Shown here: piece by piece, positions 57,170 to 64,000 of the stretch
Position numbering within the stretch: the first letter of the stretch is position 1
Layout: the number at the start of each line of letters is the position of its first letter
Source of the DNA: Gluconacetobacter takamatsuzukensis
GTDB lineage: Bacteria; Pseudomonadota; Alphaproteobacteria; Acetobacterales; Acetobacteraceae
Assembly: GCF_014174275.1 (NCBI RefSeq)
Contig: NZ_JABEQK010000003.1
Coordinates: 358,989 to 422,988 of the forward strand
Reading direction: 5' to 3'
Length of the DNA stretch: 64,000 nucleotides
The notes under the pieces: generated by a model
Told to the model about the DNA's origin: nothing
Seen by the model: only the letters and a program-made list of their open reading frames with translations
Database searches by the model: none
Made by a program: the position numbers and the translations under genes

Positions 57170-58317
57170 GCCCGGTCCCCGGCCTCGCCGAAATGGTCGT
57201 TGCGATGCACCCAGGCGGACATCAGCAGCCCAAAGCCGAACATCACCGTCAACATGGCGGAGCCACCATAGGAAATCAGCGGCAACGGCACGCCGCCCAC
57301 CGGGATCGTCCCCATCACCATCGACAGGTTGACCGCGCAATACAGGAAGAAATTGGTCGCGATCCCCAATCCCAACAACCGCCCGAACTGGTTGCGGCTG
57401 CGCATGGCGATCAGCATGCCGCCGATCACCATCAGCATCAGCAACCCGATCACCGCAATCCCGCCGACATAGCCCCATTCCTCGGCGATCATGGTGAAGA
57501 TGAAGTCGGTCTGCTTTTCCGGCAGGAAGTTCAACTGCCCCTGCGTGCCGTGCAGGTAGCCCTGCCCCCACATGCCGCCCGACCCGAGCGCGATCTTGGA
57601 CTGGATGATATTGTACCCCGCCCCCAGCGGATCGCTCTCGGGGTTCAGGAAGGTGGTGATGCGCGCCTTCTGGTAGTCATGCAGGTGGCTGTAGGCGATC
57701 TTGCCCAGAAAAGGCAGCGGCACCAGCAGCAGCGCGATCTGCCACAGCCGCATCCCGGCACCGAAGAAGATCGTCGCCCCCACCACGCCGATGATGACGG
57801 CAGTGCCCAGATTGGGCTCCTTCAGCACCAGCCCCACCGGCAGCAGCACCATGGCGGCCGGCGGCAGCAGATAGAGCGGATTGACCATGCGCCGGTAACT
57901 GACACGATGAAACCAGGTCGCCAGCACCAGTACCAGCGCAATCTTGGCCAGTTCGGACGGCTGGATCTGCACGCCGCCGACGATCAGCCACCGCTCCGCC
58001 CCCTTGCCGACATGCCCCATGCGCAGCACGGCAACCAGCAGCACCAGCGAAAGGCCATAGAGCGGCCAGGCCAGCCGCGTCAGCAGGCGCGGACTCATCA
58101 GCGCCACGCAGACCATCATCACCAGGCCGACGGCAAAGCGGATCGTCTGCGGCCCCGCGAACGGGCGCGACGACCCGCCGGCGGCGGAATAAAGCGCACC
58201 ATACCCCACCATGGCCAGCGCACAGATCAGCAGCACATACAGCCAGTTGACCTGCCACAGCTTGGCCAGGATCCGGAAATTGGGCTCGGCGCGCAGAAGG
58301 CGTTTCTGGAAATTCAT
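57166..58317 (-). CDS. rodA: Rod shape-determining protein RodA (SEDS glycosyltransferase)
   Basis: 383 aa, about ten TM helices; polymerises lipid II with PBP2 during elongation. Diagnostic SEDS blocks: KGAERWLIVGGVQIQPSELAK, LKEPNLGTAVIIGVVGATIF (with the Glu-Pro-Asn-Leu-Gly-Thr loop), FLPEKQTDFIFTMIAEEWG, and GVPLPLISYGGSAMLTVM. The family's catalytic Asp region is intact (KQTDFIFT). It follows mrdA after a 100-base gap. Confidence 0.96.
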   Translation of the reverse strand: MNFQKRLLRAEPNFRILAKLWQVNWLYVLLICALAMVGYGALYSAAGGSSRPFAGPQTIRFAVGLVMMVCVALMSPRLLTRLAWPLYGLSLVLLVAVLRMGHVGKGAERWLIVGGVQIQPSELAKIALVLVLATWFHRVSYRRMVNPLYLLPPAAMVLLPVGLVLKEPNLGTAVIIGVVGATIFFGAGMRLWQIALLLVPLPFLGKIAYSHLHDYQKARITTFLNPESDPLGAGYNIIQSKIALGSGGMWGQGYLHGTQGQLNFLPEKQTDFIFTMIAEEWGYVGGIAVIGLLMLMVIGGMLIAMRSRNQFGRLLGLGIATNFFLYCAVNLSMVMGTIPVGGVPLPLISYGGSAMLTVMFGFGLLMSAWVHRNDHFGEAGDRA

Positions 58318-58417
58318 GCTCTCGGTCCCGCGTCATCGCCCGCGACCCCGCACGAGCGGCGGCCACACATGCGCGCCCCGCCCACCCATGTCCAGAGCAG
58401 AGGCCTCGTGGAGGCGG

Positions 58418-60331
58418 CTATTGGAAGTCCTCGACCTCCGCCACCACCTGGCCCGGCGGCTCCTTGCGGTTCGCCGGGTCGCGGGTCAGCGTGTCGGTCA
58501 TGATATCGCGCGCCAGCGGGGCAGCAACCGCCGCACCCGCATTGCCATGCTCCACCACAATGGCCGCCGCATAGCGCGGCGCGTCATAGGGCGCGAAACA
58601 GATGAACAGCGCATGGGGCCGATATTCCCACGGCAGCGACGACGAATCGAAGTGCCCACTCTCGCGCAGCGCGCGCGAGACATGCCGCACCTGGGCCGAA
58701 CCGGTCTTGCCGGCCATCTGCACCCCCGGAATATCCAGGCGCGCCTTGGGCGCGGTGCCGTGCTCCTCATTGACCACGGCATACATCCCGGCCCGCAACT
58801 GGGTCAGGAACGGCTCCGGCATATCCAGCGCCGGCCAGTGGCCGCTATCGGTACCGTCGGTCATCCGGCCGGAGACCGCCCGCACCAGATGCGGCTGCAC
58901 CGCCCGCCCGCTGGCGATCCGCGAGACATAGGTCGCAAGCTGCAGCGGCGTCACCTGCACGAATCCCTGGCCGATGCCGCTGACGATCGTGTCGCCGCCA
59001 TTCCAGTGCTGGCCATGCGCCCGCCGCCATTCCGGCGTCGGGATCAGGCCCGTGCGCGTATGCGGCAGCTCGATATCCAGGTTCGTGCCCAGCCCGAAAC
59101 TGTGGGACGCGGCAGCGATGGCATCCATCCCGGTCCGCCGCGCCACCTCATAGAAGAACACGTCGCAGGAGAATTTCAGCCCCTCCTTGAGGGTCAGCGA
59201 GCCATGGCCATAGCGCGACCAGCAATGGAACCGCGTCCCGCCCACATCCAGGTAGCCGGGGCAGAAGATCCGGTCGGTCGGCGACAGGGTACCGGTCTTC
59301 AGCGCCGCCATCGCCACCGCGGGCTTGAAGGTCGAGCCCGGCGGATAGACACCGGCCACCGCCTTGTTGATCAGGGGCGTGCGCGGATCGGTGGCCCATT
59401 CCTGCCACTGCGCCTGACTGACCCCGCTGTCGAACAGCGACGGGTCGAAAGAGGGGTTGCTGACCATGGCCAGCACCTCGCCATTGCGGCAATCCATCAC
59501 CACCGCGCTGGCCGACTGGTCGGCGATCCGCCCCAGCACCGCCTGCTGCAACCCCGAATCGATGGTCAGGGTAATCTCGTCGCCCGGCTGCCCCTCGTCC
59601 CGCGACAGTTCGGACATCAGGCGGCCGACCGCGTTGACCTCGACCTCGACCGCACCGACCTGCCCGCGCAGCAGCCCGTCCTGCGTCTGCTCGATGCCCG
59701 CGCGCCCCACCCGCATCCCGGGCAGCGCCAGCGTCTGGTCCTGCGCCACGTCCTTGTCGCCCGGCGGCGCGACATAGCCCACCACATGCGCCATCAGCGG
59801 CCCGAACGGATAGTTCCGCGTGGTACCGACATCGATCAGCACGCCCGGCAGCGACGGCGCGTTGAGCTCGATCCGCGCCATGTCGTCCCAGGACAGGAAA
59901 TCATGCAGCATGACCGGAATGAAACGCCGCTTGTGCCGGATCTCGCGCTCGATGCGCGCCCGGTCCCGGGCCTCGATGGGCACGAGGGCGGAAAAACGGT
60001 CCAGCGTCCCCGGTATGTCGCTGGTCTCCTCAGGCAGCAGCAGGGCGCGCCAGTTGACCTTGTTCGAGGCCACGGCGATCCCGAACCGGTCGACCACGCG
60101 CCCGCGCGGCGGGGCGATCAGGCGCCGGCTGACACGATTATTCTCGGCCATGCGGGCGAAATGGTCGCCCTCCAGCACCTGCAATCCGTACAGCCGATGC
60201 CCCAGCAGCCCGAACGCCGCCATCTGGGCCCCCAGCACCACCAGGGCGCGCCGGGTAAAGACCCCACGCGACGGCGTGTCGGCATCGGGCCGCGACATCA
60301 GGCGCTGCAAGGTTTTGCGACGCCCGATCAT
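58418..60331 (-). CDS. mrdA: Penicillin-binding protein 2 (peptidoglycan transpeptidase)
   Basis: 637-aa class B PBP. Cytoplasmic tail, one TM (residues about 26-45, RALVVLGAQMAAFGLLGHRL), dimerisation domain with RLIAPPRGRVVDRFG, and transpeptidase domain with the active-site Ser-x-x-Lys in PPGSTFKPAVAMAAL, SxD in KFSCDVFFYEVARR and KTG in MAGKTGSAQ. ATG 60331 (MIGRRKTL) lies 38 bases after mreD; ATG 60298 is possible. Partner of RodA. Confidence 0.95.
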   Translation of the reverse strand: MIGRRKTLQRLMSRPDADTPSRGVFTRRALVVLGAQMAAFGLLGHRLYGLQVLEGDHFARMAENNRVSRRLIAPPRGRVVDRFGIAVASNKVNWRALLLPEETSDIPGTLDRFSALVPIEARDRARIEREIRHKRRFIPVMLHDFLSWDDMARIELNAPSLPGVLIDVGTTRNYPFGPLMAHVVGYVAPPGDKDVAQDQTLALPGMRVGRAGIEQTQDGLLRGQVGAVEVEVNAVGRLMSELSRDEGQPGDEITLTIDSGLQQAVLGRIADQSASAVVMDCRNGEVLAMVSNPSFDPSLFDSGVSQAQWQEWATDPRTPLINKAVAGVYPPGSTFKPAVAMAALKTGTLSPTDRIFCPGYLDVGGTRFHCWSRYGHGSLTLKEGLKFSCDVFFYEVARRTGMDAIAAASHSFGLGTNLDIELPHTRTGLIPTPEWRRAHGQHWNGGDTIVSGIGQGFVQVTPLQLATYVSRIASGRAVQPHLVRAVSGRMTDGTDSGHWPALDMPEPFLTQLRAGMYAVVNEEHGTAPKARLDIPGVQMAGKTGSAQVRHVSRALRESGHFDSSSLPWEYRPHALFICFAPYDAPRYAAAIVVEHGNAGAAVAAPLARDIMTDTLTRDPANRKEPPGQVVAEVEDFQ

Positions 60332-60368
60332 CAATCCATCCAGGCCGGGACGAAATCGGAAACCGCCA

Positions 60369-60932
60369 TCAGGCCCGGTCCGGGTTGGCGATCGAACGCC
60401 CCAGGGTGCTGAAGACGACGCACAGAAGCGGAAACACCCCCACCCCGAGCACCCATTGGAACGCAAAGGCCACCGTCGGCACCAGATGCAGCGACAGCGC
60501 GGAAATCAACCCCCATTGCAGCGCCGTCGCCGCCAGCGACAGACCCCCGAAGACGATCCACAACACCAGGATGTGCGCGCGCGAAAACCCGTATCGGCCT
60601 GAAAGCGCGACCCCATGGACAAGCAACACGACCAGCAGCATCACGCCCGGCGGCCCGAACCCCAGCAGATCGACCAGGATCCCCAGCAGGAACACGATGG
60701 GCGACGACATCGAGGCCGGCCGGAACACCGACCAGAAGAACACGGACGACAGCACCACCCCCGGCAGCAATTCGGCCTGCCCGGGCAGGCCGAACGGCGC
60801 GGACAGCAGCAGGACGGCCATGCCGGTCAGCGCGGCGGGCAGCCCGCGACGCGACAGCATGTCCAGCCGCCGCCACAGGCTGGGCCGGGGCTGGATGCCC
60901 GGTTGGAACTCTGGGGCCTGGTCGGGCGTCAT
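60369..60932 (-). CDS. mreD: Rod shape-determining protein MreD
   Basis: 187 aa, about five hydrophobic segments (LLSAPFGLPGQAELLPGVVL, SPIVFLLGILVDLLGFGPPG). The FLLGILVDLLGFGPPGVM pattern is typical of alphaproteobacterial MreD; overall conservation is weak, so the position between mreC and mrdA carries much of the call. It lies 12 bases after mreC. Confidence 0.88.
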   Translation of the reverse strand: MTPDQAPEFQPGIQPRPSLWRRLDMLSRRGLPAALTGMAVLLLSAPFGLPGQAELLPGVVLSSVFFWSVFRPASMSSPIVFLLGILVDLLGFGPPGVMLLVVLLVHGVALSGRYGFSRAHILVLWIVFGGLSLAATALQWGLISALSLHLVPTVAFAFQWVLGVGVFPLLCVVFSTLGRSIANPDRA

Positions 60933-60944
60933 CCATGCACACTC

Positions 60945-61868
60945 TCATCCACGGCCGAGTGGGGAGGGAAACGGGAGCGGAAGGGAATCGGCCGGCCGCC
61001 GCACCGGAATCCGCCCCGGCGCATCGGGGGGGACGACAGCGGAGCGCCCATAATCGAAGACCCGGACGATATCGAGATGCCCCAGCGACGCAAAGGGAAT
61101 GACGACCGGCTGGCCTGGACGAACATAATGGATCTGCCCGACAGGCAGGCCCGGAGGCATTGTATCGATCTCGCCATTGGTGACGACGCGCTCTCCCTCG
61201 ATCGGGGGATTGTCCTGGGGATAGTAGATAAGGCGAGGCGTGCCCGAATTATCACCAGCCATTATAGCGGCCCCGTGACTGACTTCCAGTCTGACCGGTA
61301 TGCGGCTCGACGCATCCGTGATCAGCAGGACCCGTACCGACCGGCTGCCGATCTCGGTCACGCGTCCCACCAGGCCCGAGCCGTCCAGCACGATCTCGTC
61401 CTTATGGATGCCGGCATCGACATTGGCCGCCACCAGCACGCTGCGCGCATACAGGCCGCTGGTATCGCGGACGACCCGCCCGGTCACGAAGGACGGCGCA
61501 GGATCGGGCATCCAGTGCAGATTGGCCTTCAGGGCCGCGTTTTCGTCCGCCAGCGCGGCCGCCACGTCGTACCAGTGGCGCAGATTCGCATTTTCCGCCC
61601 GCAGACGCTGGTTCTCGGCCTCGATTCGGCCCATGTCGCGCATGCGTCCCAGCAGATCGCGCGCCTGCTCCTGCGGCCATACGACCAGCCCGTACGCGGG
61701 GGCCAGAATATCGGCCAGCCCCATGCGCACCCGCTCGGTCAGGCCGCGATCCGCCTGCCCCAGCAGGATGATCCCCAGCGCCGCGACGATCAGAATCGGC
61801 AGAACCAGCCGCTCCAGCGCCTGCCGCAAGGTGATGGACAGCGGAATCATGACGGATTCGCCAGGCAT
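60945..61868 (-). CDS. mreC: Rod shape-determining protein MreC
   Basis: 307 aa. One N-terminal TM (about residues 20-40, RLVLPILIVAALGIILLGQA), a coiled coil (residues about 70-118, RIEAENQRLRAENANLRHWY), then a beta-rich periplasmic domain with ARSVLVAANVDAGIHKDEIV, GLVGRVTEIGSRSVRVLLIT and GEIDTMPPGLPVGQI. Activates PBP2/RodA. M1 at 61868 or M7 at 61850 could be the start. Confidence 0.93.
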   Translation of the reverse strand: MPGESVMIPLSITLRQALERLVLPILIVAALGIILLGQADRGLTERVRMGLADILAPAYGLVVWPQEQARDLLGRMRDMGRIEAENQRLRAENANLRHWYDVAAALADENAALKANLHWMPDPAPSFVTGRVVRDTSGLYARSVLVAANVDAGIHKDEIVLDGSGLVGRVTEIGSRSVRVLLITDASSRIPVRLEVSHGAAIMAGDNSGTPRLIYYPQDNPPIEGERVVTNGEIDTMPPGLPVGQIHYVRPGQPVVIPFASLGHLDIVRVFDYGRSAVVPPDAPGRIPVRRPADSLPLPFPSPLGRG

Positions 61869-61944
61869 CGCGCACGCCCGCGCCAGTCACACCCGTCATT
61901 CTGCCGGACGTCCATCGCCTCGGCCCCCCGCGTTCCGCCCGTGG

Positions 61945-63395
<1,451 letters not shown>

Positions 63396-63659
63396 ATGAC
63401 GATCCGCCCCCATGCTTCTCTCTTCACCCGGGCAGCCCTGGTCGGCGCCGGACTTCTGGCGCTGGCGGGCTGCGGCAATCCATACGATCCCGGTGCCCGC
63501 GCCGGAACCGGCGCGCTGATCGGCGCCGGCGGCGGCGCCGCGATCGGCGGTCTTGCCGGCGGCGGAAGCGGCGCCCTCATCGGCGCCCTCGGCGGCGGCG
63601 CGGTCGGCGCTGCCACGGGCGCCGCCACCACGCCCAACCCGCCCAGGCGGGGATATTGA
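63396..63659 (+). CDS. Small glycine-zipper lipoprotein (copy 1)
   Basis: 87 aa. Signal peptide ending in lipobox LALAGC with acylated Cys26, then NPYDPGARAGTG and an almost pure Gly/Ala glycine-zipper (LIGAGGGAAIGGLAGGGSGA) to the end. Outer-membrane or periplasmic location inferred. AAGGAAG lies six bases before ATG 63396. Similar short glycine-zipper lipoproteins exist in many alphaproteobacteria; function unknown. A paralogue follows 126 bases downstream. Confidence 0.82.
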   Translation: MTIRPHASLFTRAALVGAGLLALAGCGNPYDPGARAGTGALIGAGGGAAIGGLAGGGSGALIGALGGGAVGAATGAATTPNPPRRGY

Positions 63660-63785
63660 CCCCGCTTGCCGATCCGCCGGCGCTCGCACGCTTTCGTCCC
63701 CCTCGGTGACGGTGGCGAAAGCGCGCGACCCGGCGCATCATACGAGACCCATGGCCCCGAACGGGCCTGAAACCACGAGAATTCC

Positions 63786-64000
63786 ATGAGCCCTCCCCGC
63801 ACGCCCGCCCCTCCAACCCGCCGTCCCGTCCGCACGGCCGGATTCCTGACGCTCGGCGCCCTGGCACTGTCGCTGGCAGCTTGCAGCAATCCGTACGACC
63901 CCGGCCAGCGCGCCCTCGGCGGCGGCCTGATCGGCGCGGGCGGCGGCGCCGCGATCGGCGCGCGGGCCGGCGGCGGACCGGGGGCCGCGATCGGCGCGCT
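63786..64000 (+). CDS. Small glycine-zipper lipoprotein (copy 2, truncated by window end)
   Basis: The first 71 residues are visible. Signal peptide ending LAAC (Cys33), then SNPYDPGQRALGGG and LIGAGGGAAIGARAGGGPGA. The same architecture and the shared C-(G/S)-NPYDPG block show that it is a tandem paralogue of the preceding gene. The 3' end lies outside the window. Confidence 0.8.
   Translation, partial: MSPPRTPAPPTRRPVRTAGFLTLGALALSLAACSNPYDPGQRALGGGLIGAGGGAAIGARAGGGPGAAIGA

Overview
The window is a high-GC chromosomal segment of an alphaproteobacterium, most likely an acetic acid bacterium (Acetobacteraceae, Gluconacetobacter/Komagataeibacter-like). Evidence for this is the dense G/C third-position use, an alphaproteobacterial LexA box (GTTC-N7-GTTC) between uvrA and ssb, a DUF1150 gene next to hsp20, alphaproteobacterial-type LptC/LptA/LptB-RpoN-HPF gene order, and the DapD/DapE succinylase branch of lysine synthesis. 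The genus is inferred from protein flavour and was not tested by a search. Almost everything is core genome. I see no insertion sequence, prophage, CRISPR array, toxin-antitoxin or defence island.

Layout. 0-10 kb: gshB (cut by the edge), greB, an aldose 1-epimerase and uvrB on the minus strand; a DEDDh exonuclease on plus; an ABC1/UbiB-like kinase and a PepF-type peptidase; an uncharacterised 380-aa protein. 10-17.5 kb: gltD-gltB (glutamate synthase) and an NDUFA9-like dehydrogenase. 17.6-18.1 kb: two identical tRNA-Leu(CAG) genes, each with its own promoter and leader hairpin. 18.3-24.7 kb: RNase D, then the KDO/LPS-transport run kdsD-lptC-lptA-lptB, rpoN and hpf. 24.7-28.7 kb: hsp20-DUF1150 divergent from def-fmt-truA. 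28-35 kb: rpmH-rnpA-yidD-yidC-engB-argB-dapD-dapE plus a membrane protein. 35.2-36.2 kb: the only accessory-looking stretch, with two small genes and a ~170-bp inverted-repeat element. 36-41 kb: glycine cleavage gcvT-gcvH-gcvP behind a tandem glycine riboswitch. 41-43 kb: an ABM-domain protein and speD/speE. 43-51 kb: uvrA and ssb divergent around a LexA box, then gyrA-coaD-ppi and tRNA-Lys. 51-56.6 kb: transglutaminase-like protein, YidB-like protein, DUF2076 protein and glyQ-glyS. 56.7-63 kb: the elongasome run mreB-mreC-mreD-mrdA-rodA with a coupled DUF3293 gene. 63.4-64 kb: two tandem glycine-rich lipoproteins, the second cut by the window end.

The most interesting signals are regulatory. 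(1) A 25-codon ORF with a perfect AGGAGG lies between the glycine riboswitch and gcvT, and its stop overlaps the gcvT start (ATGA). (2) The hsp20 leader has a sigma-32-like promoter, a long hairpin and a ROSE-type imperfect helix over the Shine-Dalgarno. (3) The ~170-bp element at 35.6-35.8 kb has 27-bp terminal inverted repeats. (4) The tRNA-Leu duplication kept promoter elements and a GAAA-loop leader hairpin while the promoter spacer diverged. (5) Terminator-like hairpins sit in front of speE and ssb. (6) gyrA starts at a TTG that overlaps the stop of a micro-ORF. I did not find a clearly new multigene system.
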